Positions 53,132 to 62,227 of a stretch of DNA of 64,000 bases are shown here, one piece after another; the stretch's first letter is position 1; each line of letters opens with the position of its first letter. The DNA comes from Candidatus Binatia bacterium (lineage in GTDB: Bacteria > Desulfobacterota > Binatia > UBA12015). The stretch covers positions 1 through 64,000 of the forward strand of contig DATCMB010000022.1 in NCBI GenBank assembly GCA_036563615.1. Reading direction: 5' to 3'. Both the position numbers and the translations under genes were made by a program. The notes under the pieces are model-generated. The model ran no database searches, was not told the DNA's origin, and was given only the letters and a program-made list of their open reading frames with translations.

Positions 53132-54652
53132 TCAGTGATCGGCGGGCAGCAGCACGACCCGCCGGTACGGCTCGCGCCCCCGGCTCACGGACTGCAAGCC
53201 ATAGCGCTCCGCGACCGCGTGCTGCGCGCGTCGCGTCGCCGCCGGGCGGGCGAGGAGCTCGATCGGCTCGCCGCTCTCGAGCACCGAGCGCGCTGCGGCT
53301 TCGGCCTCGGCGGCGGCGTCGTCGATCTCGCGCTCGATGTCCTGATCCGGTCCGTCGACGTCGCGGCGCAGGTCGTCGAGGAACGCCTCGATGTGCGACA
53401 TGCTCGCGCTGCGCAGCATGTGCACCGGCAGATCGCGGTGCAGCGCCTCGCGCAGCTTCGCGGGCTGGCGCTTGCTGTAGCTGCGCAGCGTGAGGACCAG
53501 GTCCGCGTCGCGCACCGAGCGCGCGACGCGCGCCGGCGCGCCGGTCAGGTGGATCGCGCGCTCGAGCCGCTCCTCGCTGATCGCGAACGGGTAGATGCGG
53601 ATGAAGCGCCGGACGGGGCGCCGCTCCGGGACGGGCTCGCGCTCCGCGGGCTGCACCTCGACCTCGCCGTCGTCCCTGCGGACGCGCACCTCGGGCGACC
53701 ACGGGTGACCGCGCAGCATCGCGTCGACCACCTTCGCGACGTCGTGATGGATCGCGAGGCGATCGCGCGTCTGGATCTCGATCAGGACGTCGAAGGTCGG
53801 CGCCTGCTTGCGCTCGAGGACCGTCTTCTGCGTCCGCCGACGTCGCGCCTCCTCGTCGCCCAGCGTGACGGCCTGGATGCCGCCGATCAGATCGCTCAGC
53901 GTCGGGTTGGTGAGCAGGTTCTCGAGCGTGTGGCCGTGCGCGGTCGCGACGAGCTGGACGCCGCGCTCGGCGATCGTGCGCGCCGCGGCCGCCTCCGCCT
54001 CGGTGCCGATCTCGTCGATGACGATCACCTCGGGCATGTGGTTCTCGACGGCCTCGATCATCACCGCGTGCTGACGGTCGGGGGACGCGACCTGCATGCG
54101 ACGCGCGCGTCCGATGCCGGGATGCGGGATGTCGCCGTCGCCCGCGATCTCGTTCGAGGTGTCGACGACGATCACGCGCTTGCCGGCCTCGTCGGCGAGG
54201 ACGCGCGCGGCCTCGCGCAGCAGCGTCGTCTTGCCGACGCCCGGCGGACCGAGCAGCAGCGTGCTGCGACCCGACTCGATGACGTCGCGCACGATCTCCA
54301 CCGTCCCGTACACCGCGCGCCCGACGCGGCAGGTGAGACCGATGACGTCGCCCGCGCGGTTCCGGATGGCGGAGATCCGGTGCAGCGTGCGCTCGATGCC
54401 GGCGCGGTTGTCGCTCGTGAACGCGCCGACGCAGGCCGTCGCGTGCGCGAGGTCGTCGCGGGTCACCACCTCGTCGCCGAGCCAGACCGATCCGTCGGGG
54501 AAGCGCGCTTCGGGCTGACGGCCGAGGTCGAGGACGATCTCGATGAGCGTCTCGAGGTCGGGGTGACGGGCGAGCGCGGCGCGGACCGTTTTCGGAAGCA
54601 CCGCGAGCAGGAGGTCGATGTCGTCGGTGGTCTGGACCTGCTGCCGATTCAC
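53132..54652 (-). CDS. AAA ATPase with R3H domain (SpoIIIAA/Ycf45-like)
   Basis: 506 aa. The SpoIIIAA/secretion-type ATPase domain has Walker [10 protein letters not shown] at 135-143, Walker B VIVIDEIG at 209-216, and the sequence [21 protein letters not shown] typical of the Ycf45 group. After an Arg/Glu-rich linker (about 320-350) comes a second conserved region ([16 protein letters not shown]), and the C terminus has an R3H-like motif ([24 protein letters not shown]) for single-stranded nucleic acid binding. Homologues occur in cyanobacteria, plastids and Firmicutes; the role outside spores is not established. Confidence 0.85.
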   Translation of the reverse strand: MNRQQVQTTDDIDLLLAVLPKTVRAALARHPDLETLIEIVLDLGRQPEARFPDGSVWLGDEVVTRDDLAHATACVGAFTSDNRAGIERTLHRISAIRNRAGDVIGLTCRVGRAVYGTVEIVRDVIESGRSTLLLGPPGVGKTTLLREAARVLADEAGKRVIVVDTSNEIAGDGDIPHPGIGRARRMQVASPDRQHAVMIEAVENHMPEVIVIDEIGTEAEAAAARTIAERGVQLVATAHGHTLENLLTNPTLSDLIGGIQAVTLGDEEARRRRTQKTVLERKQAPTFDVLIEIQTRDRLAIHHDVAKVVDAMLRGHPWSPEVRVRRDDGEVEVQPAEREPVPERRPVRRFIRIYPFAISEERLERAIHLTGAPARVARSVRDADLVLTLRSYSKRQPAKLREALHRDLPVHMLRSASMSHIEAFLDDLRRDVDGPDQDIEREIDDAAAEAEAAARSVLESGEPIELLARPAATRRAQHAVAERYGLQSVSRGREPYRRVVLLPADH

Positions 54653-54695
54653 GACGGGCTGCGCGATTGCCTCCTGGTCTGCTTAGGGCCGGCTC

Positions 54696-54971
54696 TCAGT
54701 GGCGGATCTCGAACGCGGCCTTGAGCGCGCAGAGGTGCTGCAGCTCGTCGCCGAGCTCGTTCAGCCGCTTCTGGAGGCGGATCGCTTCCTGCCGCGCCCA
54801 CTCGAGCTCGGGGAGGCTGATGCGCGCGAGCGCCTCGCGCAGCTCCTCGTAGAGCTTCAGCAGCTCGCCCGTGCTCGCGATGCCGCACTCGGCGAACCGC
54901 CGACCGACCTCCTGATTGAAGCGAAAGATCGCCTCCACTTGCTGGATCGTCTGCTCCACCTGGATGGTCAC
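54696..54971 (-). CDS. Small coiled-coil protein
   Basis: 91 aa from a GTG at 54971 with GGGAGGG just upstream. The protein is almost entirely helical and heptad-rich (TIQQVEAIFRFNQEVGRRFAE, LLKLYEELREALARI, QEAIRLQKRLNELGDELQHL). No known domain. It lies 43 bp upstream of the R3H/AAA ATPase gene in the same orientation and is probably cotranscribed, which makes it a possible partner. Confidence 0.7.
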   Translation of the reverse strand: MTIQVEQTIQQVEAIFRFNQEVGRRFAECGIASTGELLKLYEELREALARISLPELEWARQEAIRLQKRLNELGDELQHLCALKAAFEIRH

Positions 54972-55097
54972 GTTCCCTCCCGTCGCGGATTCGCCGCTGG
55001 CGCTGTCGCCGATCCTATCGCGGTGCCGATGGAGGTGGAAGCGTGGGACCGCTTGCTCTAACGTACGCGGAGCCCGCGTCCGAAGCGGCTGAAGGGG

Positions 55098-55571
55098 GTG
55101 CCGGTGCCGCAGGTCAAGAAGATTCTGGTCGCGATCGACTTCTCGAAGCTGTCCCACGAAGCGCTGGACTACGGCATCGCGCTCGCGCAGGACCTGGGCG
55201 CGCGCCTGTCGGTGCTCTACGTCGTGGAGCCGCTCGAGTTCACGGGCGTCGACGTGCTCGGCGGAACGCCGATCGCGACGCAGTCGATCATCGAGGAGCA
55301 TCTGAAGCAGGCGAAGATCGAGCTCGAGCGTGTGAAGGCGCGCAAGCTCGCCAATCTGCCCGGCGCGACCGTCTCGGTGCGTCTCGGACGCCCGGCCGAG
55401 GAGATCGTCGCGGCGGGCGGCAAGGGGCGCTCGAACCTGATCATCGTCGGCACGCACGGACGCTCGGGGCTCTCGCACCTCTTCATGGGCAGCGTCGCCG
55501 AGCGGGTGGTTCGCCATGCGGCGTGTCCGGTGCTCGTCGTACCGACGCGGAAGACCAAAAGAAGTGATTGA
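55098..55571 (+). CDS. Universal stress protein (UspA family)
   Basis: 157 aa. Single Usp domain: KKILVAIDFSKLSHEALDYGIALA at the N terminus and the ATP-binding loop VGTHGRSGLSHLFMGSVAERVVRHA with GxxG-9-G(S/T) spacing, so the nucleotide-binding class. The frame opens at GTG 55098, but the in-frame GTG at 55104 is better spaced from the GGGGG. Usp proteins respond to starvation and stress; nothing here indicates the stimulus. Confidence 0.9.
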   Translation: MPVPQVKKILVAIDFSKLSHEALDYGIALAQDLGARLSVLYVVEPLEFTGVDVLGGTPIATQSIIEEHLKQAKIELERVKARKLANLPGATVSVRLGRPAEEIVAAGGKGRSNLIIVGTHGRSGLSHLFMGSVAERVVRHAACPVLVVPTRKTKRSD

Positions 55572-55659
55572 GGGGGGGCTTTTCTCTGGTAAGCGTTGAG
55601 TCGGTGGCGAGGAAGCAGGACGTGATCGCGGGATCCGCGGTCCGCGCACCGGGTGTCGG

Positions 55660-58119
55660 ATGAGCGGTCGCGACGACGAGCGTCGCGGCTTCGGCGGTCG
55701 GCCGTGGGCCACCGATCCACCGCCCGCGCCGCGGCGACCGCTCGACCCGCGCGAAGACCAGGCGCCGTTCGGCGGCACGACCTGGGGCCGCAACTTCGCA
55801 ACGGACATCGATGCCGGCGAGGAAGAGGAGGAGCCTCGCGAGACGCCACGCCGTCGTCGCGGCCAGCCGGAGCCGTCGCCGTACCCGCGCAAGACGGTCG
55901 CCGCGCTCGGCGCGCGCGCGAAGGTGGTGCGTGATTCGGCGGGTATCCCGCACGTGACCGCCAAGACCGAGCGCGACGCGTACGCCGCGCTCGGCTTCTG
56001 CATGGCGGAAGACCGCCTCTGGCAGCTCGACGTGCTGCGCCGTCTCGCGTGCGGTCGCCTCGCCGAGATCCTCGGCGAGCCGTTCGCGCGGCACGACGCG
56101 CTGATGCGCACGATCGGCATTCCGCGCCGCGCCGCCGTCGCGGCGAATCGGCTCGAGGGCGTCGCGCGCGACGTGCTCGCGGCGTTCGTCGGCGGGATCA
56201 ACGCCGTGCGCGCGGAAACGAAGCCCGAGGAGTGCCGCGTCCTCGAGTACGAGATGGAGCCGTGGACGATCGCGGACTCGCTCGCCGTCGAGCTGTACGC
56301 GACCTGGGCGATGGCGCTCGAGACCTGGCCGCACAAGCTGCTGATCGCGCGCGCGCTCGCGACCGCCGGTCTCGAGCGGGCGCGCTGGATCTCGCCGCCC
56401 GGTCTCGAGCTCTCCTTGGTGCCGGAGCAGGTCCTGGCGCTCTGGCGGCGGCTCGATCTCCGCATCCTCGACCACGTGCTCGCGTTCCCGGGAGGCGGCG
56501 GCAGCAACGGCTGGGCGGTCGGGCGCGACCGCGCCGAGGGCGGCAGCGCGATCGTCGCCGGCGATCCACACCTCGCGGCGACGCTGCCGAGCGTCATGTA
56601 CCTCGCGCACCTCGAAGCGCCGGGCTTCTCGGTCGCCGGGGTCGCGCACGTCGGCGGACCGGTGATGCAGCTCGGGCGCAACAAGACCTGCGCCTGGGGT
56701 GTCACGAACTTTTCGCTCGACGACGTCGACTGCGTGATCGAGGAGCTCGACGGCATCGGCAACTTCCGCACGGAGAACGGCTGGGCGCCGCTCAACGTTC
56801 GCAGCGAGCTCGTGCGCGTGCGCGGCGGCGAGAGCCTCAAGTTCGAGGTCGCGGAGACGCGCAACGGTCCGCTGCTCTCGCACCTCGTGAACCAGCTCGA
56901 CGGGCCGCACCCGGAGATGCGCATGCTCGCGATCGCGGTGCGCTGGGGCGTGAACTCGCTCGGCACCGCGCTGCCGGGCTGGCTGGCGCTCGCGCGCGCG
57001 AAGTCGCTCGCCGACGTCGCGAAGGCGGCGGCGCTGCTCGACAAGGGACCGCTCGCGCTCAACCTCTACGCCGCGGACGCGACGGGCGCCGTCGGCCGCT
57101 GGGGTGTCGGCGGCTTGCCGGTGCGCGCCAACGCCGCGCGGCTGCCGTTGCGCGGCTGGAGTAGCGAGGGCCGCTGGACCGCGGTGACCGGGCTGTCGAG
57201 CGTGTGCGCGGAGAAGGGCACCGACACGGTGGTGTCGGCGAACGAGGCGCACCTCGACGCGCGCAACGCCAAGTATCCGGCGCACGCGTACGCGGATCAC
57301 GCCTACCGCGCGCGCCGCATCCGCGAGCGCCTCTCCGAGCAGCCGCGCGTCGGGGTGGATGCGTGTCGCGAGCTGCAGCGCGACGTGCTGGATCTCGCGG
57401 CGGTCGAGCTCTTGCCGCACGTCAAGCGCGCGCTGTCGCGTCCCGAGGCGACGAGCCACCCGGTCCTCGCGCGCGCCATCCCACTCGTGCAGGACTGGCA
57501 GGGCGAGGCGCGCGCCGACTCCGGTGCCGCGGCGCTGTTCTACGTCGCGATCTTCGGCCACCTGCTGCGCGATCTGTTCCCGGAGCAGCGCTTCGGACCG
57601 CTCGCGCGCTTGTGGCGCTACGCGTGGTGGGGCGTCGCCAAGATCGTGACGGCGCCGACGTCACCGTGGTTCCCGAGCGAGGAGGACAAGGACCGCGCGC
57701 TCGTCGGTGCGTTCACGCGCGCGGCCTCGTGGCTCGCGGAGCGCCAGGGCGGGGACCCGGCGGCGTGGTCGTGGGGCGCCGTGAACGAGCTGGCGCTGCG
57801 CCACCCGCTCGCCTTCCACGAGACGTTCGCCGCGGGCGCGCCGGAGCCGTGGGCGGCGCCGGGCTCGCCGTTCACCGTGCTCCAGCACCGCATCGCGGGC
57901 GCCGAGCCGCCGTACCGGATCGTGCTCGCGCCGGTGGCGCGCATGATCGCCGACCTGTCGACCGACGAGGTGAAGCTCGCGCTGCCGAGCGGGCAATCGG
58001 GACAGGTCCGCAGCGCGCACCTCGTCGATCAGCTCGAGGCCTGGCGTCGCGGCGACTACTTGACGCTGCGCCTCGGCGTCGAGGTCACGGGCGACACGAT
58101 CGAGCTCGTGCCCGGCTGA
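55660..58119 (+). CDS. Penicillin acylase family protein (Ntn hydrolase, S45)
   Basis: 819 aa. The S45 alpha part (about 85-250) has VVRDSAGIPHVTAKTERDAYAALGFCMAEDRLWQLDVLRR. The autocleavage site is GGGGSNGWAVG with Ser282 as predicted N-terminal nucleophile, followed by GDPHLAATLPSVMYLAHL and the beta part. These enzymes hydrolyse amide bonds of acyl-homoserine lactones, beta-lactams or lipopeptides. The first 80 residues are a charged, Pro/Arg/Glu-rich extension with no signal peptide, unlike the periplasmic members, so the location is unclear. Substrate unknown. Confidence 0.88.
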   Translation: MSGRDDERRGFGGRPWATDPPPAPRRPLDPREDQAPFGGTTWGRNFATDIDAGEEEEEPRETPRRRRGQPEPSPYPRKTVAALGARAKVVRDSAGIPHVTAKTERDAYAALGFCMAEDRLWQLDVLRRLACGRLAEILGEPFARHDALMRTIGIPRRAAVAANRLEGVARDVLAAFVGGINAVRAETKPEECRVLEYEMEPWTIADSLAVELYATWAMALETWPHKLLIARALATAGLERARWISPPGLELSLVPEQVLALWRRLDLRILDHVLAFPGGGGSNGWAVGRDRAEGGSAIVAGDPHLAATLPSVMYLAHLEAPGFSVAGVAHVGGPVMQLGRNKTCAWGVTNFSLDDVDCVIEELDGIGNFRTENGWAPLNVRSELVRVRGGESLKFEVAETRNGPLLSHLVNQLDGPHPEMRMLAIAVRWGVNSLGTALPGWLALARAKSLADVAKAAALLDKGPLALNLYAADATGAVGRWGVGGLPVRANAARLPLRGWSSEGRWTAVTGLSSVCAEKGTDTVVSANEAHLDARNAKYPAHAYADHAYRARRIRERLSEQPRVGVDACRELQRDVLDLAAVELLPHVKRALSRPEATSHPVLARAIPLVQDWQGEARADSGAAALFYVAIFGHLLRDLFPEQRFGPLARLWRYAWWGVAKIVTAPTSPWFPSEEDKDRALVGAFTRAASWLAERQGGDPAAWSWGAVNELALRHPLAFHETFAAGAPEPWAAPGSPFTVLQHRIAGAEPPYRIVLAPVARMIADLSTDEVKLALPSGQSGQVRSAHLVDQLEAWRRGDYLTLRLGVEVTGDTIELVPG

Positions 58120-58147
58120 CGTTTGCGCGCCTGAGAAGGACGCTCGC

Positions 58148-59374
58148 TCAGGAGAGGACGCCGGAGGCGTGCAGCTCGGCGATCCGGCTCTCGTCGTAGC
58201 GCAGCACCTCGCGCAGCACCCAGTCGGTGTCCTCGCCGAAGCACGGCGCGGCGCGCCAGACGCGCAGCGGCGTCCCGTGCAGCTTGTACGGGATGCCCAT
58301 GTGGCGTCGCGTCCCGACCTCGGGGTGCGGCAGCTCGACGAAGTAGTCGCGCGAGCCGAGGTGCGGATCCTCGTGCAGGTCCTTGTTGGTCATCGCCGGG
58401 TAGGCGGCGACGCCGGCGGCCTGCAGCACGTCGCGCACCTCCGTATCCGTGCGCGACGCGCACCACGCGGAGATGATCTCGTCGAGCACGTCCTCGTTGC
58501 GCTTGCGCTCGGCCATGGTCGCGAAGCGCGGGTCGTCGGCGAGGGCAGGGTCGATCACGCCGGCGAGCGCGCGCCACTCGTCGTCGTTCGCGACCACGAT
58601 CGACACCCAGCGATCCTCGCCCGCGCAGCGGTAGACGTTGTGCGGCGCCCAGAGGACGTCGTGGTTGCCGTCGCGCTCGGGGGCCTTGCCGGTCATCGTG
58701 TACGCCGTGATCGCTTCGGGGAGGAGCGCCATCGTGCTCTCCCACTGCGACAGGTCGATGTACTGGCCGCGGCCGGTCTTGCGCCGGTGGACGAGCGCCG
58801 CGAGCACCGCGATCGCGCCCTGCAGTCCTGCGGTCGGATCGCCGTACGAGATGCCGATGTGCATCGGACGCCAGCCGCGGTAGCCGGTGACCGACGAGAA
58901 GCCCGAAAGCGGCACCTGCGCGGGGCCGTACGACACGTACTCGCGCTCGGGGCCGGTCGAGCCGTAGCCCGAGAGCGAGATCATGATGACGTCTTCGCGC
59001 AGCGAGCGGCAGACCTCGTAGCCGAGGCCCATGCGCTCCATGACGCCCGCCGCGAAGTTCTCGACCACGACGTCGCTCGCGCGAATGAGATCCTTGGCGA
59101 TCTCGAGCGCGGCGGGGTCCTTCAGGTTGAGCGCGAGGCTGCGCTTCCCCTGGTTGTACTGGTTGAAGTAGCCCGACCGGTTGATGCCCGGCTGGCCGTC
59201 CGGCCACGGCGGCAGCAGGCGCGTGACGCACGTGCGCGTCGACGACTCGACGCGGATCACCTCGGCGCCGAGGTGCGCGAGCTGCAGGGTGCAGAACGGC
59301 CCCGCCCACACCCACGTGAAGTCGGCGACGCGGATGCCCTCGAGCGGTTTTTTGCGATTGGCGGTCGCGCTCAT
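58148..59374 (-). CDS. CaiB/BaiF (class III) CoA-transferase, second of two
   Basis: 408 aa from the ATG at 59374. Class III CoA-transferase: PLEGIRVADFTWVWAGPFCT, LAHLGAEVIRVES, the catalytic-Asp region VVENFAAGVMERMGLGYEV, SGYGSTGPEREYVSYGP and TNKDLHEDPHLGSRDYFVEL. It moves CoA between acyl groups through a glutamyl/aspartyl anhydride. Its start overlaps the stop of the partner gene (TCAT, 59371-59374), so the two are coupled and may form a heteromer. Candidate substrates are formyl-, oxalyl-, succinyl- or bile-acid-type acyl-CoAs; undetermined. Confidence 0.88.
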   Translation of the reverse strand: MSATANRKKPLEGIRVADFTWVWAGPFCTLQLAHLGAEVIRVESSTRTCVTRLLPPWPDGQPGINRSGYFNQYNQGKRSLALNLKDPAALEIAKDLIRASDVVVENFAAGVMERMGLGYEVCRSLREDVIMISLSGYGSTGPEREYVSYGPAQVPLSGFSSVTGYRGWRPMHIGISYGDPTAGLQGAIAVLAALVHRRKTGRGQYIDLSQWESTMALLPEAITAYTMTGKAPERDGNHDVLWAPHNVYRCAGEDRWVSIVVANDDEWRALAGVIDPALADDPRFATMAERKRNEDVLDEIISAWCASRTDTEVRDVLQAAGVAAYPAMTNKDLHEDPHLGSRDYFVELPHPEVGTRRHMGIPYKLHGTPLRVWRAAPCFGEDTDWVLREVLRYDESRIAELHASGVLS

Positions 59375-60594
59375 GCGATCACTCCCGAAGCACGCAGCGA
59401 CGCGATCTCGTCGGGGCCGTAGCCGAGCTCGCCGAGCACGGCGTCGGTGTCCTCGCCGAGGCGCGGCGCGCGCTTGCGGATGCGCCACGGCGTCAAGGAG
59501 TGCCGGTACGGCGCCCCCGGCATGGTGACCGAGCCGCCGCAGCCGTCATCGACGGTCACGAAGAAGCCGCGCGTCTTCAGGTGCTCCGACGCGAGCAGGT
59601 CGCCCATCGTCGACACCGGCGCGAACGGAATCCGATGCGCCTGCGCCTGGTGGTAGAGCTCCTGCACCGTCAGCCCCGACGCGTACTCCGAGAGGAAGAT
59701 GTTGAGCGCGTCCCAGTTCGCCGCGCGCAGCATGCGGTTCTCGAAGATCTCCATCGTCGCCCACTCGGGAGTCCCCGCGAGCTCGACGAAGCGCTGCCAC
59801 TGGTGCTCCTCGACGCAGCAGATGAAGATCCAGCCGTCCTTGCACTCGAGGAAGTCGAGCGGGGCGATCGGCTTCTGGCCGAGCCGGGACGCGATCAGAC
59901 CCATGTACGGGTAGTACTCGTAGGTCATCTCGAGGATCGACGTCAGGCACTCCTGCACCGACACCTCGACGAGCTGTCCCTCGCCGGTCGCCATCGCCGA
60001 CAGCAGCGCGCCGAGCGAGCCGACCGCGGCGTTGAGCCCCGCCTGGAAGCCCGCCTGCTGGCCGAAGCCCTTGAGCGGCGGCAGGTCGTCGGTGCCGGGA
60101 CCGCCGCCGTTCAGCGTCGCGACGCCGCCCGCGCACCAGAGGTTCAGGTCGTGCGCCTTCAGACGCGAGCCCGGTCCCGTGAGCCCGAAGGGGCTGATCG
60201 CGGTCACGACGAGCGCCGGGTTCTTCGCGCGCAGCTCGCGGTCGTCGAGCCCGAGCCGGCCGATCTGATCCGGCGGAACGTTGTGCACCAGCAGGTCCGC
60301 GCTCGCCGCGAGCCGGGCGAGCACCTCGCGGCCCTCGGGACGCTCGAGATCGAGCGCGATGCCGTGCTTGTTGGTGTTGAGGTAGAGGAAGAGGCCGCTG
60401 CGGTCGGGGTGCGGCTCGCCGGCGTAAGGACCGCGGTGGCGCGCGGTGTCGCCGCGCCCCGGCGGCTCGACCTTGATCACGTGCGCGCCGAGGTCGGCGA
60501 GCTGCTTCGTCGCGTAGCTCGCGGAGACGAAGTCGCCACACTCGACGACGCGGATCCCCGCGAGGGCGTCCTGGCGCAGGTCGCTGCCGCTCAC
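59371..60594 (-). CDS. CaiB/BaiF (class III) CoA-transferase, first of two
   Basis: 407 aa. The same family as its downstream neighbour but clearly diverged: LAGIRVVECGDFVSASYATKQLADLGAHVIKVEPP, LFLYLNTNKHGIALDLERPEGREVL, VHNVPPDQIGRLGLDD with the Asp of the active-site region, and TAISPFGLTGPGSRLKAHDL. Two adjacent class III transferases often act as a pair, for example alpha/beta subunits of succinyl- or benzylsuccinate-type CoA transferases. No dehydrogenase for a specific pathway is adjacent, so no substrate is proposed. Confidence 0.88.
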   Translation of the reverse strand: MSGSDLRQDALAGIRVVECGDFVSASYATKQLADLGAHVIKVEPPGRGDTARHRGPYAGEPHPDRSGLFLYLNTNKHGIALDLERPEGREVLARLAASADLLVHNVPPDQIGRLGLDDRELRAKNPALVVTAISPFGLTGPGSRLKAHDLNLWCAGGVATLNGGGPGTDDLPPLKGFGQQAGFQAGLNAAVGSLGALLSAMATGEGQLVEVSVQECLTSILEMTYEYYPYMGLIASRLGQKPIAPLDFLECKDGWIFICCVEEHQWQRFVELAGTPEWATMEIFENRMLRAANWDALNIFLSEYASGLTVQELYHQAQAHRIPFAPVSTMGDLLASEHLKTRGFFVTVDDGCGGSVTMPGAPYRHSLTPWRIRKRAPRLGEDTDAVLGELGYGPDEIASLRASGVIA

Positions 60595-60604
60595 CGCTGC
60601 GTTC

Positions 60605-60868
60605 TCAGACCAGTGTCTCGGCCGGCAGCGCCGCGAGCAGCTCCTCTGCGGTCTCTGGCTCCTCGGCGCGGCCCAGCGCGACCAGCAGCTCCGTGTGCGA
60701 GTACACGCTCGCCGGCCATTCGCGCAGCACGCGCCAGTCGCGCGTGTTCTCGCCGGGCGCCAGCACCCGAACGTTGCCCGTTTCGGTCAAACCGATCGCC
60801 GCACGACCGCGCGGCGTGGTCGAGAACCAGACGTAACCCGAAATCCCGCCCATGGTGACGAAGTACAT
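60605..60868 (-). CDS. Small protein of unknown function
   Basis: 87 aa from Met at 60868, divergent from coaE across 73 bp; starts at 60904 or 60853 are possible and none has a clear ribosome binding site. Sequence: a beta-rich first half (GGISGYVWFSTTPRGRAAIG, TGNVRVLAPGE) and an acidic helical second half (AEEPETAEELLAAL). No motif recognised. Its stop lies 10 bp before the start of the CoA-transferase pair, in the same orientation, so it probably leads that operon. Confidence 0.6.
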   Translation of the reverse strand: MYFVTMGGISGYVWFSTTPRGRAAIGLTETGNVRVLAPGENTRDWRVLREWPASVYSHTELLVALGRAEEPETAEELLAALPAETLV

Positions 60869-60941
60869 CGACGCGGGTCTAGCCCGATCGAAAAAAGGGG
60901 GCAAGCTTGGCCGCTCGGCGGTCGGCCGTTATGCAGCGTCG

Positions 60942-61550
60942 GTGCTTCGTGTCGGGCTGACGGGCGGGATCGCGTGCGGGAAGAGCCTGGTCGCGAGCTT
61001 CTTCGCGGCTCGCGGCGTGCCGGTGGTGAACGACGACGACGCGGCACGCGACGCGGTCGCCAAGGGCACCGAGGGCCTCGCGGCCGTGGTGCGCGAGTTC
61101 GGCGAGGACGTCCTGCTGCCCGACGGTACGCTCGACCGCCCGAAGCTCGGCCGCATCGTGTTCGCCGACGACTCGCTGCGGCGCAAACTGATGGCGATCA
61201 CGTTCCCGTACATCGGACGCCTGCTGCAGGAGCGCTTCGCCGCGGCGGAAGCCTCAGGCGCGCCGATGATGGTCTACGAGTCGGCGCTCTTGATCGAGAA
61301 CGGTGGTCACGACGCGTGGCGGCCGCTGGTGGTGGTGCGGGTCGACGAGGCGCAGCAGCTCGCGCGCCTGTGCGCCCGCAACGGGCTCACGCACGACGAG
61401 GCGGTCGCGCGCATCGCCTCGCAGATGCCGGTCGCGCGCAAGGCGGAGCTCGCCGACTTCGTCATCGACAACTCCGGCACGCCCGAGGAAACCGAGCGTC
61501 AGTTCGCGCGCGTCTGGGAAGAGCTCGCGCGGCGCGCCGGTCGGAGCTGA
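60942..61550 (+). CDS. coaE: Dephospho-CoA kinase
   Basis: 202 aa from the GTG at 60942, where LRVGLTGGIACGKSLV begins; the frame opens 30 codons earlier without family-like sequence. The P-loop GGIACGKS is at 8-15, then the NDDDAARDAV metal/substrate site and the lid with ARNGLTHDEAVARIASQ. It catalyses the last step of CoA synthesis. It is the only plus-strand gene between several minus-strand genes, so it is probably transcribed alone. Confidence 0.94.
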   Translation: MLRVGLTGGIACGKSLVASFFAARGVPVVNDDDAARDAVAKGTEGLAAVVREFGEDVLLPDGTLDRPKLGRIVFADDSLRRKLMAITFPYIGRLLQERFAAAEASGAPMMVYESALLIENGGHDAWRPLVVVRVDEAQQLARLCARNGLTHDEAVARIASQMPVARKAELADFVIDNSGTPEETERQFARVWEELARRAGRS

Positions 61551-61572
61551 TCCGACGCGCCGGCGAGAGTGA

Positions 61573-61890
61573 TCAGCTCTGCAGCGCTTCGCGGACGAGC
61601 GGCTCGAGCTCGCCGTTGGCGTGCATCTCGCGCACGATGTCGCAGCCGCCGATGAAGCGTCCGTTGATGTAGACCTGCGGGATCGTCGGCCAGTTCGAGT
61701 AGCGCTTGATGCCCTCGCGGATCTCGGGGTCCTTCAGGACGTCCACCGTCTCGTACGGGACGCCAAGCTCCTCGAAGACCTCGATGGTGGCGGCCGAGAA
61801 GCCGCACATGGGGAACGTGGGCGTTCCCTTCATGTAGATCAAGATCTTGTTCTTCTCGATGGCTTCGCGGATGCGATCGTTGACGTCCAT
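61573..61890 (-). CDS. grxD: Monothiol glutaredoxin (Grx4/GrxD type)
   Basis: 105 aa. CGFS-type glutaredoxin that binds and transfers [2Fe-2S] clusters. The active site MKGTPTFPMCGFSAAT has Cys29, with Lys21, the glutathione-binding NWPTIPQVYI and GGCDIVREMHANGEL. The BolA gene lies 33 bp upstream on the same strand, matching the known Grx4-BolA complex. Confidence 0.95.
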   Translation of the reverse strand: MDVNDRIREAIEKNKILIYMKGTPTFPMCGFSAATIEVFEELGVPYETVDVLKDPEIREGIKRYSNWPTIPQVYINGRFIGGCDIVREMHANGELEPLVREALQS

Positions 61891-61923
61891 TGCGACTCTT
61901 TCCTCTTCGATTCGTGCGGCGGC

Positions 61924-62169
61924 TCAGGCCTTCTCCGCCTGGGCCGGGGTGAGCGTCTTGAGCGACAGCGCATGGATGGTGCGGCCGTCGACCGCTTCGC
62001 CGAGCGCGGCGTAGATCATCTTGTGACGCTCGACGAGCGGCTTGCCCTCGAAGGCCGACGCTACGACCCGCACCTCGAAGTGGTCCCCGGTGCCCGTGTA
62101 GTCGCGGACCTCGGCAGCCGCCCCCGGGATGTGAGCCTCGATACGCTGCTGGATCTCCTCGGGTGTCAT
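61924..62169 (-). CDS. BolA family protein next to glutaredoxin
   Basis: 81 aa. Short BolA (BolA2/YrbA-like): EEIQQRIEAHIPGAAAEVRDYTGTGDHFEVRVVASAFEGKPLVERHKMIYAALGEAV with RH..IY, and the C-terminal IHALSLKTLTP. Together with the downstream CGFS glutaredoxin it should form a [2Fe-2S]-bridged heterodimer. This is the second BolA in the window; the other (13246) is not linked to a glutaredoxin. Likely one operon with grxD. Confidence 0.92.
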   Translation of the reverse strand: MTPEEIQQRIEAHIPGAAAEVRDYTGTGDHFEVRVVASAFEGKPLVERHKMIYAALGEAVDGRTIHALSLKTLTPAQAEKA

Positions 62170-62227
62170 CGGAACGAACTAAGGTAGCACCCGGGTCGCC
62201 GACACGAAACGGGCCCCGCCGTGCGGC

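Noticed and set aside
50559..53702. A 1047-aa minus frame covering the GH57 gene and running upstream through DUF4912 and part of the ATPase
   Set aside because: Only the last 538 residues match a family. The upstream part is Arg/Ala-rich and overlaps two genes with good motifs in another frame.
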